DNA from: Flavobacteriaceae bacterium UBA3478
Lineage (GTDB): Bacteria > Bacteroidota > Bacteroidia > Flavobacteriales > Flavobacteriaceae
Direction of reading: 5' to 3'
DNA length: 13,042 nucleotides
Assembly: GCA_002381155.1 (NCBI GenBank)
Contig: DFQX01000060.1
Span: 1,477 to 14,518 of the forward strand
A program made the translations under genes and the position numbers. The notes below the pieces were generated by a model that saw only the letters and a list, made by a program, of their open reading frames with translations, was not told where the DNA came from and did no database searches. Below are positions 7,386 to 13,042 of the stretch, one piece after another. The first letter of the stretch is position 1. Each line of letters opens with the position of its first letter.

Positions 7386-8260
7386 TAAGAATCAATAATA
7401 GTTTTCATTTGGTTTCTATAACGAAGCGGTGATACCCCTGTGAACTTCTTAAAGGTTCTACTAAAATGAGAGAAGTTTTGAAATCCACATTCAAAGGCGA
7501 TGTCGGTAATTGGCAAGTTATTTTCAGCTAATAGTTTAGAGGCATGAACTAATCGATATTCGTTAACGAATTGAGTAAAGGTTTTACTGGTCGTTTTTTT
7601 GAAGTATCGGCAGAATGAAGGTTCAGTCATCCCCGCTAGATCAGATATTTCATCTAGCGAAATGCTCTCTTGGTAGTGGTTTTTGATGTAGTTGAAAACT
7701 CGGTTGATTCGATCGTTATCGGCTACTTCGGTGGAAATGCTGAATCCTTCTGCATTTAAAATGGTGAACTCCTTAGAGATACTTAGATCATGTAAAATGT
7801 CTAGTAGCTTTAATAGACGTTTAAAATCGGGGAGGTGAAGCATAGCTTCCATTGCTTCGCCGACCTTTTCTTTGGTTATTCCGTGAAATGCAAGCCCTTG
7901 CTTTGAAAGTTCGAATAAGTCGTTAATGGCAATCATTTCTGGGATGTCGAAGAAGTTTGGTCCCAAGAAATCCTCTTTGAATTGAACTAAGGTTTCTTTT
8001 TTATTACCTGTAAAACGATCGGTAAATCCGCAATGAGGTAGATTCTTGCCGATTAATATTAAGTCTCCGTCGTTAAAATAGGACATGTGTGAACCTATTT
8101 GGCGCTTACCAGCTCCTCCATTAATGTATACAAGTTCTATTTCTGGATGATAATGCCAACTCTTGTAATGATTAATGTTTTGCTCATCGAAGCTTTGCAA
8201 TGCAAAAGAGTTTCCGAACACGGGGGTAATTACTTCAAATGCAATAGGTTGTTTGCTCAT
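7385..8260 (-). CDS. AraC family transcriptional regulator with N-terminal cupin sensor
   Basis: A 291-residue DNA-binding regulator. Residues about 20-90 form a cupin-type ligand pocket: HYHPEIELVYINGGAG at 36-51, then FNDGDLILIGKNLPHCG at 62-78. The C-terminal AraC domain contains two helix-turn-helix units, SLDEISDLAGMTEPSFCRYF at about 201-220 and ITDIAFECGFQNFSHFSRTF at about 251-270. The second is the family's most conserved part. There is no Ada-type methyl-accepting cysteine domain, so the link to the following alkB is not the classical adaptive response. The inducer is unknown; cupin AraC proteins often sense sugars or small metabolites. It is the first gene of a three-gene overlapped operon and probably also acts on its own promoter in the gap to 8454. 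Confidence 0.92.
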   Translation of the reverse strand: MSKQPIAFEVITPVFGNSFALQSFDEQNINHYKSWHYHPEIELVYINGGAGKRQIGSHMSYFNDGDLILIGKNLPHCGFTDRFTGNKKETLVQFKEDFLGPNFFDIPEMIAINDLFELSKQGLAFHGITKEKVGEAMEAMLHLPDFKRLLKLLDILHDLSISKEFTILNAEGFSISTEVADNDRINRVFNYIKNHYQESISLDEISDLAGMTEPSFCRYFKKTTSKTFTQFVNEYRLVHASKLLAENNLPITDIAFECGFQNFSHFSRTFKKFTGVSPLRYRNQMKTIIDS

Positions 8261-8280
8261 TAGTTATTCTTTTGACTTTT

Positions 8281-8288
8281 CAAAAATA
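8281..8288 (-). promoter_or_regulatory. Promoter -7 box for the araC-type/alkB/TIGR03643 operon
   Basis: On the minus strand TATTTTTG matches TAnnTTTG exactly. A start near 8274 gives a leader of about 14 bases before the ATG at 8260. No TTTG is present at the -33 position, which fits a promoter that needs an activator, for example the AraC-type product itself. Confidence 0.5.
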
Positions 8289-8376
8289 CGACTGAATTGT
8301 CTCGATATTTACTTTATAGCTTCGATTTTCACCTTTTAAGGTTAAAATTGTGCATAAACTGGATAATGGATGTGTA

Positions 8377-8406
8377 TTTACCAGGTTCTTTGTGATTCTA
8401 TATTTG
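8377..8406 (+). promoter_or_regulatory. Promoter of the small secreted protein gene
   Basis: TATATTTG (8399-8406) matches the Bacteroidota -7 box exactly. TTTA (8377-8380) lies 18 bases upstream, one mismatch from the -33 TTTG. Transcription would begin near 8413, giving a leader of about 41 bases that contains the repeat at 8414-8440. This shows that the ATG at 8370 lies upstream of the transcript and cannot be the start codon. Confidence 0.65.
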
Positions 8407-8413
8407 CAGTATC

Positions 8414-8440
8414 AATCATCAATCAAGAATCATCAATCAA
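8414..8440 (+). repeat. Tandem 13-bp repeat in the 5' leader
   Basis: AATCATCAATCAA occurs twice, at 8414-8426 and 8428-8440, with one base between the copies (period 14). It fills the leader between the predicted transcription start and the ATG at 8454. It contains no G apart from the spacer base, so it should be unstructured. In a phylum without Shine-Dalgarno sites it may help ribosome loading. Confidence 0.8.
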
Positions 8441-8453
8441 AAAACGAATAGAA

Positions 8454-8807
8454 ATGAAAAAAGTTATTTTAACCCTAGCCCTAGTATTTACTGCATTATC
8501 AGCAGTTGCTAATCCTGCATCAGTAGTTACCACCACTTCTTTTGGTATCGAATCTGAAGTTCTTTCTCTGGACCCAGTTTTCAAAAGAAAAGGTGAGAAG
8601 TTATTAGTAAGCTTCTTAAATGCTGATCAAGTAATGGTAGAGATCAGAGTACTTGATAGCCAAAACAATGTAGTTTACAAAGAGCGTATAGCTGGAGACT
8701 TAATCGTTGAGAAAGCATTTGACTTCTCTAAAGCTTTCAACGATTCATACAAAATTGTGGTTGCCTACAATCAAAATGCCTTCGAGCAAATTGTAAAAGT
8801 GCAATAG
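8454..8807 (+). CDS. Small secreted beta-rich protein of unknown function
   Basis: A 117-residue exported protein. The signal peptide MKKVILTLALVFTALSAVA is cleaved before NP. The mature part (about 98 residues) is predicted beta-rich, with KLLVSFLNADQVMVEIRVLD followed by NNVVYKERI and YKIVVAY. This pattern recalls DUF3244-like and type IX secretion tail sandwiches, but no larger passenger is attached and I cannot assign a family with confidence. A longer reading starts at 8370. I reject it because that start lies upstream of the promoter box and the repeat, and would bury the signal peptide behind 28 residues. An exact -7 promoter box and a strong terminator suggest a well-expressed single-gene transcript. 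Its job could be structural or envelope-linked, but this is not shown. Confidence 0.8.
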   Translation: MKKVILTLALVFTALSAVANPASVVTTTSFGIESEVLSLDPVFKRKGEKLLVSFLNADQVMVEIRVLDSQNNVVYKERIAGDLIVEKAFDFSKAFNDSYKIVVAYNQNAFEQIVKVQ

Positions 8808-8827
8808 TTTAGTTAATTGTTAAGGTT

Positions 8828-8859
8828 AAAAAAGGCCCTTCGAAAGAAGGGCCTTTTTT
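8828..8859. terminator. Bidirectional Rho-independent terminator
   Basis: A perfect hairpin with stem GGCCCTTC (8834-8841), loop GAAA and stem GAAGGGCC (8846-8853). It is flanked by six A (8828-8833) and six T (8854-8859), which also pair. The A and T runs make it work in both directions. It ends the small secreted protein gene on the plus strand and htpG on the minus strand. Confidence 0.95.
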
Positions 8860-8879
8860 GTTTTCAGTCTCTACTGAAA

Positions 8880-10763
8880 CTATTTAATCAGATCGACACT
8901 TCTCTTAATAAAAGCGCTGAGGTCTGCCCCTTTCAAAACTCCCTTCGATAGTTTAGCTAGGTCGAGCGCTTGGCGAATTAGTTTTTCTCGCTTTTTATCA
9001 GTTTTAGTTTCGAGAATTTCACTGGCTAAAGGGTGGTTGGTATTGATTACTAGGTTATACATATCAGGCATGTTTTGACCCATAAAGCCACCGCCTCCTG
9101 TTTTTTGCATATCCTTCATTCTTCTCATGAATTCTGGTTCAGTCAGCATAAAAGGCAGTGCGTCGCTACTAAGTGCTTCGGTTTGAATGATATATCCAGT
9201 ATCCTTTACAATGTCTTCTACCTTTTCTTTTAAAGTAGTGATTTGAGTCTCATCTAATTTTGAGATCGATTCCTCTTCTTTCTTGATTAAATTCTCAACA
9301 GCATCTGAGTCAACTCGGGCGAATGAAATATTCTCCTTAGAGGTTTCTAATTTCTGAAGTAAATGAGGAACGATTGGGCTGTCTAATAATAAAACAGTGT
9401 AACCTTTCTCTTTTGCAGCTTCAATGTAAGAATGTTGTTCTTCTAGATTTGATGCGTAAAGAAGTACAAGTTTACCGTCCTTATCGGTATGAGCATCTTT
9501 AATTTTGGCTTCTAACTCTTCATAGGTAAAGTACTCGTTGTTAACCGAAGGGTATAAAGCAAACTTTTCTGCCTTTTCAAAGAATTTCTCTTCAGACAGC
9601 ATTCCATATTCAATGACTACTTTAATATCGTTCCACTTCTCCTCGAATGACTTACGGTCATCTTTGAACAGAGAAGTGAGTTTGTCGGCAACCTTACGAG
9701 TGATGTATGAGCTAATTTTCTTAACGGCACCATCTGCTTGAAGGTAAGATCTAGATACGTTCAGCGGGATATCCGGAGAATCGATAACTCCTCTAAGCAT
9801 GGTTAAAAATTCAGGTACAATGCCTTCTACATTATCGGTGACAAAAACTTGGTTTTGATATAGTTGTATTCGATCCTTTTGAATATTTAGGTCATTAGAT
9901 AGCTTTGGAAAATAAAGAATACCAGTTAGGTTAAATGGATAGTCAACATTCAAGTGAATATTGAACAAGGGCTCCTCAAACTGCATCGGGTAGAGCTCGC
10001 GGTAGAAATTCTTGTAATCTTCATCATTGAGATCACTTGGCGATTTTGTCCATGCAGGATTCGGATTATTTACAATATCATCGACCTCCTTAGTGGGTGC
10101 TGGATCCTCTTCTTTGGCCCCCTCAGGTTTTGGAAGAGTTTCAGTTCTTGTACCCATTTTAATAGGAATAGGCATGAACTTATTGTATTTCTCTAATAAA
10201 CCTCTGATTTTTCCTTTTTCTAAATAATCCTTAGAATCTTCAGAAATATGGAGAATGATCTCAGTACCTCTAACGGTTTTGTCTGAGGGTTCAAGAACAA
10301 ATTCTGGTGATCCATCACAGCTCCAATGAACGGCCGGGGCATCGGTATGGCTCTTGGTAATAATTTCTACTTTATGGGCTACCATAAATGCTGAATAGAA
10401 TCCAAGACCGAAGTGGCCGATAATGCCACTATCCTTAGCGCTATCCTTGTATTTGTCTAGAAATTCCTCTGCGCCAGAAAAGGCTACTTCGTTAATGTAT
10501 TTTTTAACTTCCTCTTCACTCATACCAATTCCTTGGTCAATGATATGAAGGGTATTTTCTTTTTCATTGATCTTAATCTCGATCTGTGGGTTTCCGTACT
10601 CAGCGGTAGATTCCCCTATGTTGCATAAATGCTTAAGTTTTAAGGTCGCATCCGTTGCATTAGAAACGAGCTCTCGTAAAAATATTTCTTGATCGCTGTA
10701 AAGAAACTTCTTGATCAGTGGAAATATGTTGTCCACAGAAACGTTGATTTTACCTTTTTCCAT
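8880..10763 (-). CDS. htpG: Molecular chaperone HtpG (bacterial Hsp90)
   Basis: A cytosolic ATP-dependent chaperone that works as a dimer with DnaK to remodel client proteins under stress. The 627 residues match the usual length (E. coli 624). The N-terminal GHKL ATPase domain (about 1-210) has E31 in LRELVSNATDA (catalytic glutamate), DQGIGM at 76-81 and the lid glycine motif GHFGLGFYSAF at 116-126. A charged, proline-containing linker follows (EGAKEEDPAPTKEVDD), then the middle domain with NVSRSYLQ and the C-terminal dimerisation domain. There is no eukaryotic MEEVD tail, as expected for bacteria. It is transcribed alone, leftward, and ends at the shared terminator. The upstream gap carries a candidate promoter with TGTCA repeats. 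Confidence 0.97.
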   Translation of the reverse strand: MEKGKINVSVDNIFPLIKKFLYSDQEIFLRELVSNATDATLKLKHLCNIGESTAEYGNPQIEIKINEKENTLHIIDQGIGMSEEEVKKYINEVAFSGAEEFLDKYKDSAKDSGIIGHFGLGFYSAFMVAHKVEIITKSHTDAPAVHWSCDGSPEFVLEPSDKTVRGTEIILHISEDSKDYLEKGKIRGLLEKYNKFMPIPIKMGTRTETLPKPEGAKEEDPAPTKEVDDIVNNPNPAWTKSPSDLNDEDYKNFYRELYPMQFEEPLFNIHLNVDYPFNLTGILYFPKLSNDLNIQKDRIQLYQNQVFVTDNVEGIVPEFLTMLRGVIDSPDIPLNVSRSYLQADGAVKKISSYITRKVADKLTSLFKDDRKSFEEKWNDIKVVIEYGMLSEEKFFEKAEKFALYPSVNNEYFTYEELEAKIKDAHTDKDGKLVLLYASNLEEQHSYIEAAKEKGYTVLLLDSPIVPHLLQKLETSKENISFARVDSDAVENLIKKEEESISKLDETQITTLKEKVEDIVKDTGYIIQTEALSSDALPFMLTEPEFMRRMKDMQKTGGGGFMGQNMPDMYNLVINTNHPLASEILETKTDKKREKLIRQALDLAKLSKGVLKGADLSAFIKRSVDLIK

Positions 10764-10800
10764 ACGTTTTATTCAAATGATTAATTGCACTTAAAAATTC

Positions 10801-10839
10801 AAAAAGAATACCAAGCCTTACTTCAGTGACAAACTGACA
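10801..10839 (-). promoter_or_regulatory. htpG: Candidate htpG promoter with tandem TGTCA boxes
   Basis: Reading the minus strand, TGTCA (10839-10835), three bases, then TGTCA (10831-10827) form a direct repeat overlapping TTTG (10833-10830). Nineteen bases further, TATTCTTTTTG starts at 10810, a loose match to the -7 box at the correct spacing. A start near 10797 would leave a leader of about 33 bases. The repeat may be a binding site for a stress regulator. Confidence 0.5.
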
Positions 10840-10873
10840 GATTTAGTTATTTTTAAAATTATGTTTAATTATT

Positions 10874-10904
10874 TTTGTATTTTAATAAACAAAATGTATA
10901 TTTG
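10874..10904 (+). promoter_or_regulatory. Full consensus Bacteroidota promoter in the htpG-tetR gap
   Basis: TTTG (10874-10877), exactly 19 bases, then TATATTTG (10897-10904). Both boxes and the spacing match the phylum consensus perfectly, the best promoter in the window. It points rightward, 175 bases before the next gene, and is followed about 70 bases later by a terminator. This indicates a short independent transcript. Confidence 0.75.
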
Positions 10905-10907
10905 AAG

Positions 10908-11015
10908 TGTTGTGGAAATTTTGCTATGAAATAGAAACACAACAAGTTTGTTTATTTATTGGTTAGGTTGTTGAAAACGCGTTATCATTTCTACAGATGG
11001 CGCGTTTTCTTTTTC
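10908..11015 (+). ncRNA. Candidate small RNA of about 105 nt
   Basis: A short transcript is implied between the consensus promoter (start about 10908-10912) and the hairpin terminator at 10973-11014. Near the predicted 5' end TGTTGTG (10908-10914) pairs perfectly with CACAACA (10938-10944), with an inner ATTT/AAAT helix, forming a 5' hairpin. An unpaired U-rich middle (10945-10972) follows, then the terminator stem. No coding potential is evident: the only start-like codon in the 5' hairpin reads ATG-AAA-TAG. I do not recognise it as tmRNA, RNase P, SRP RNA or 6S. The alternative is a terminated leader of the downstream tetR-type operon, but that gene appears to have its own promoter. Confidence 0.5.
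10973..11014 (+). terminator. Hairpin terminator of the candidate small RNA
   Basis: Stem GAAAACGCG (10973-10981) pairs perfectly with CGCGTTTTC (11001-11009), followed by five T (11010-11014). The 19-base loop is longer than usual but can pair further inside (ATC with GAT). htpG reads the other way, so no known gene uses this terminator, which supports a separate transcript ending here. Confidence 0.7.
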
Positions 11016-11054
11016 TCTGACTTTTATCTATTTCATTTTTTGTTCAGGGTTAAT

Positions 11055-11062
11055 TAAATTTG
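11055..11062 (+). promoter_or_regulatory. Promoter -7 box for the tetR-type/ABC1 operon
   Basis: TAAATTTG matches TAnnTTTG exactly. TTTC at 11031-11034 is a one-mismatch -33 box about 20 bases upstream. A start near 11070 would leave a leader of about nine bases. The box lies downstream of the terminator at 10973-11014. Confidence 0.5.
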
Positions 11063-11078
11063 TCTAAACACATTTGCT

Positions 11079-11741
11079 ATGACTGCCAAATCTAAAGAGA
11101 TTTCAAAGCAAGAAATCATTTCGCATTATATGAATACCTGCTTGGAACATGAGGTGGTTCCAAAGTCAGTTTTCAAATTTTGTTCTCATTTGGGAATTGA
11201 GGATTCACAATTCTACAAGCATTTTGGTTCTTTAGAGACTCTCACCAAAGAGGTTTGGCTGGCTTTTCATGAAAACACTATGAAGGCTCTTGAAGGAGAT
11301 CAGCAGTATGAAGGCTATGACCGACGATCGAAATTATTAGCGTATTATTTTTCGTTTTTTGAACTGATTACTCTCAATAGAAGTTATGTACTATTTAGCT
11401 TAAAAAAGGAGCAAGGGATCAAGAGTTTACAATCGCTTTCTGAGCTTTCGAAACTTAGAACTGCTTTTTTAAAGTTTGTTACAACACTCATCGAGGCAGG
11501 GAATGAGGAGAAAAAGTTCTCATTCACCAAGCATAATACACAAATCTTCTCAGAGGCTGCGTGGGCGCAGTTTCTATTTATTCTAAAATTCAATTTAGAG
11601 GATGACTCCCCGGGCTTTGAAAAAACCGATGTAGCTATAGAGAAATCAATCAATACAGTGTTTGATGTTTTTGATCACACTCCTCTAGAAAACGTTATTG
11701 ATTTCGGCAAGTTCTTGGCTAAGGAGTTGTTTGCTAAATGA
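11079..11741 (+). CDS. TetR family transcriptional regulator
   Basis: A 220-residue, all-helical regulator. The N-terminal DNA-binding domain spans about 8-55, with the helix-turn-helix at about 29-53: SVFKFCSHLGIEDSQFYKHF, in which FYKHFGSLETL is the classic TetR signature. The remaining 160 residues would be the ligand-binding and dimerisation helices; no ligand can be read from them. The stop overlaps the start of the ABC1-type kinase gene as ATGA (11738-11741), so the two form one translational unit and the regulator probably controls the kinase. TetR proteins usually repress their own operon, and a -7 box lies directly upstream at 11055-11062. The TetR plus ABC1-kinase pairing is, from memory, seen in other flavobacteria. 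Confidence 0.87.
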   Translation: MTAKSKEISKQEIISHYMNTCLEHEVVPKSVFKFCSHLGIEDSQFYKHFGSLETLTKEVWLAFHENTMKALEGDQQYEGYDRRSKLLAYYFSFFELITLNRSYVLFSLKKEQGIKSLQSLSELSKLRTAFLKFVTTLIEAGNEEKKFSFTKHNTQIFSEAAWAQFLFILKFNLEDDSPGFEKTDVAIEKSINTVFDVFDHTPLENVIDFGKFLAKELFAK

Positions 11742-13042
11742 AGACCTTAGATTCAATTCCTACATCCAAACTCGAGCGGGCGAGTAAATTGGTTAAAACT
11801 GGAGTTAAGATTGGGGGTAATTACCTCAAATATTATGGAGAATCGTTGGTAGGTTCAGAAGAAGCAAAGGATCGTTTAAATGAGAATAATGCTTCAGACA
11901 TTTACGATGGATTAAAAACGCTAAAGGGAAGTGCTCTAAAAGTAGCTCAGATGCTAAGCATGGAGCGCAACATATTACCCCGGGCGTATGTAGAGCGTTT
12001 TTCGCTTTCTCAATTCTCAGTTCCACCTCTTTCTGGTCCACTAGTGAAGAAGACTTTTAAAAGATATATGAATGCGTTGCCAGAGGATATCTTTGATTCT
12101 TTCGATTACAATGCAATCAACGCCGCTTCTATCGGACAAGTGCACAAGGTTACTAAAGATGGTAGGAATTTGGCTGTAAAGATTCAATATCCTGGTGTTG
12201 CTGAGAGTATTTCATCAGACCTAGCACTGGTAAAGCCTATCGCGCTCCGAATGTTCAATATGGGAGCCCGAGAGTCTGAGAAGTATTTTAAGGAAATTGA
12301 AGAAAAGCTTAAAGAAGAAACCGACTATTTACATGAGCTCGAAATGAGCGTTTCTATTACCTCAAAGGCGAGTCATATCCCTAATTTGCGATTTCCGAAC
12401 TATTATTCAGAGTATTCTTCTCAGCGTATTTTAACGATGGATTGGATGGAAGGAGTACCCCTCGGTGCTTTCGTTAATGGTGAATTTGATGCTAATATCG
12501 CTCAAGCATTGGGTCAATCGCTTTGGGACTTCTATATGTTTCAGATTCATGGTTTGAAGGCGGTGCATGCAGATCCGCATCCGGGTAACTTTTTGGTGAA
12601 CAGGCAAGGCGAACTTATTGTTATTGATTTTGGATGTATCAAAGAAATACCTGATCAGTTTTACACTCCCTATTTCGAATTAGCAAATGCCTCTGCGATG
12701 AAAGACCAAGATCTTTTTCTTTCGAAATTATACGAACTTGAAATGTTAGTAGCATCTGATGGAGCAGAGGAAATAACTTATTTCACCAAACTCTTTAGAG
12801 AAATGCTACAGCTGTTCACGGCACCGTTTAATAAGGATCGGTTTGATTTCGCTAATCCAGAATTCTGGGACGGAATTGGCAAAATGGCTGAATTTTTCTC
12901 TCAAGATCAAACCATTCGCAAGATGAATGCCAATAGAGGTTCGAAGCATTTTCTTTATATGAATCGCACCTTTTTCGGTCTTTATAATTTGCTTTACGAT
13001 TTAAAGGCAGATGTGGATACCAAGGCTTATCTCAAGTATTTG
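11738..13042 (+). CDS. ABC1/AarF/UbiB-type atypical kinase, 3' end beyond the window
   Basis: The first 435 codons of an open frame that runs off the right edge. The start is the ATG of the ATGA overlap with the tetR-type gene (MKTLDSIPTSKLERAS). ABC1 family marks appear in order. The KxGQ-like helix reads K68-V-A-Q71 (GSALKVAQMLSME). The alanine-rich loop is NAASIGQVH at 128-136, the nucleotide-binding lysine is K148 in LAVKIQYPGV, the catalytic loop is HADPHPGN at 277-284, and the metal-binding DFG is at 297-299. Family members (AarF/UbiB, Coq8/ADCK) support ubiquinone or other isoprenoid-lipid metabolism through ATPase or kinase activity at the membrane. This genus probably makes menaquinone, so the exact role here is open. 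The Gly of KxGQ is Ala, which may be normal for this Bacteroidota subgroup. Confidence 0.9.
   Translation, partial: MKTLDSIPTSKLERASKLVKTGVKIGGNYLKYYGESLVGSEEAKDRLNENNASDIYDGLKTLKGSALKVAQMLSMERNILPRAYVERFSLSQFSVPPLSGPLVKKTFKRYMNALPEDIFDSFDYNAINAASIGQVHKVTKDGRNLAVKIQYPGVAESISSDLALVKPIALRMFNMGARESEKYFKEIEEKLKEETDYLHELEMSVSITSKASHIPNLRFPNYYSEYSSQRILTMDWMEGVPLGAFVNGEFDANIAQALGQSLWDFYMFQIHGLKAVHADPHPGNFLVNRQGELIVIDFGCIKEIPDQFYTPYFELANASAMKDQDLFLSKLYELEMLVASDGAEEITYFTKLFREMLQLFTAPFNKDRFDFANPEFWDGIGKMAEFFSQDQTIRKMNANRGSKHFLYMNRTFFGLYNLLYDLKADVDTKAYLKYL

Larger units (their letters stand above)
10764..11078. other. 315-base intergenic region between htpG and the tetR-type gene
   Basis: The region has no protein gene but is dense in signals: the htpG promoter with TGTCA repeats on the left (10801-10839), a consensus rightward promoter (10874-10904), a candidate small RNA with its own terminator (10908-11015), and the tetR-type promoter box (11055-11062). 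The remaining bases are AT-rich with nothing recognisable. Confidence 0.7.

Noticed and set aside
7385..8260. AraC-type gene as Ada (adaptive response methyltransferase)
   Set aside because: The N-terminal part is a cupin and there is no methyl-accepting zinc-cysteine domain or C-terminal methyltransferase (PCHR-type) motif, despite the alkB neighbour.
8370..8453. Longer start (145 residues) for the small secreted protein
   Set aside because: The extra 28 codons include the -7 promoter box and the leader repeat, and would place the signal peptide internally. The ATG at 8454 is the sensible start.
10908..11015. Candidate RNA as 6S RNA or tmRNA
   Set aside because: No long closing stem with a central bubble as in 6S, and no tRNA-like end or tag frame as in tmRNA; left as an unclassified candidate.
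11826..12041. Minus-strand 71-codon frame opposite the ABC1-type gene
   Set aside because: It is wholly inside the ABC1 kinase frame, which has all its family motifs in that stretch; the minus reading has no recognisable features.
1..13042. Defence island, prophage, insertion sequence or CRISPR
   Set aside because: No transposase, integrase, nuclease-effector pairs, terminal inverted repeats or regularly spaced repeats were seen; gene content is core-like.

Overview
The window looks like chromosomal sequence from a member of the Bacteroidota, most likely a marine Flavobacteriales relative. Four things point there. The DNA is AT-rich and starts lack Shine-Dalgarno sites. Several intergenic gaps carry the Bacteroidota promoter -7 box TAnnTTTG. 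The gene families are typical of the phylum: DUF5916/CBM9-like outer-membrane proteins, DUF4369 lipoproteins, DUF819 membrane proteins, S1/P1 nuclease and TIGR03643. Two stop/start junctions are of the TAATG type. No mobile element, CRISPR array, tRNA or rRNA was seen.

Layout. Positions 1-126 hold a gene edge and a gap. Next come idi (127-651), overlapping by ATGA with a COG0720 pterin synthase (648-1058), then a small conserved protein of unknown function (1166-1438). A leftward group follows in transcription order: a DUF5916 protein (5617-3425), a DUF819 membrane protein (start corrected to an ATG at 3425) and a DUF4369 lipoprotein (2126-1440). A secreted S1/P1 nuclease (5711-6514) reads rightward. 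A tightly overlapped leftward operon encodes an AraC-type regulator, an AlkB dioxygenase and a TIGR03643 protein (8260-6520). A small secreted protein (8454-8807) ends at a strong two-way terminator that it shares with leftward htpG (10763-8880). After a 315-base gap come a TetR-type regulator (11079-11741) and, overlapping by ATGA, an ABC1/AarF/UbiB-type atypical kinase that runs off the right edge.

How the genes may work together. The AraC-AlkB-TIGR03643 operon looks like a DNA-damage repair unit, with AlkB reversing alkylation and a regulator that is not Ada in front of it. The TetR-ABC1 pair looks like a self-contained regulator plus a lipid- or quinone-linked kinase. The DUF5916-DUF819-DUF4369 set is all envelope proteins with no known shared pathway.

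Most of the window is ordinary core genome. Three points deserve a second look. First, a likely small RNA at about 10908-11015 has its own consensus promoter and its own terminator in the htpG-tetR gap. Second, the 'QueD-like' protein carries the C-x5-HGH signature of the biopterin-type enzyme (PTPS-II), not the C-x3-HGH of QueD. Third, the AraC-AlkB-TIGR03643 genes are translationally coupled. No clearly new multi-gene defence or mobile system could be supported.
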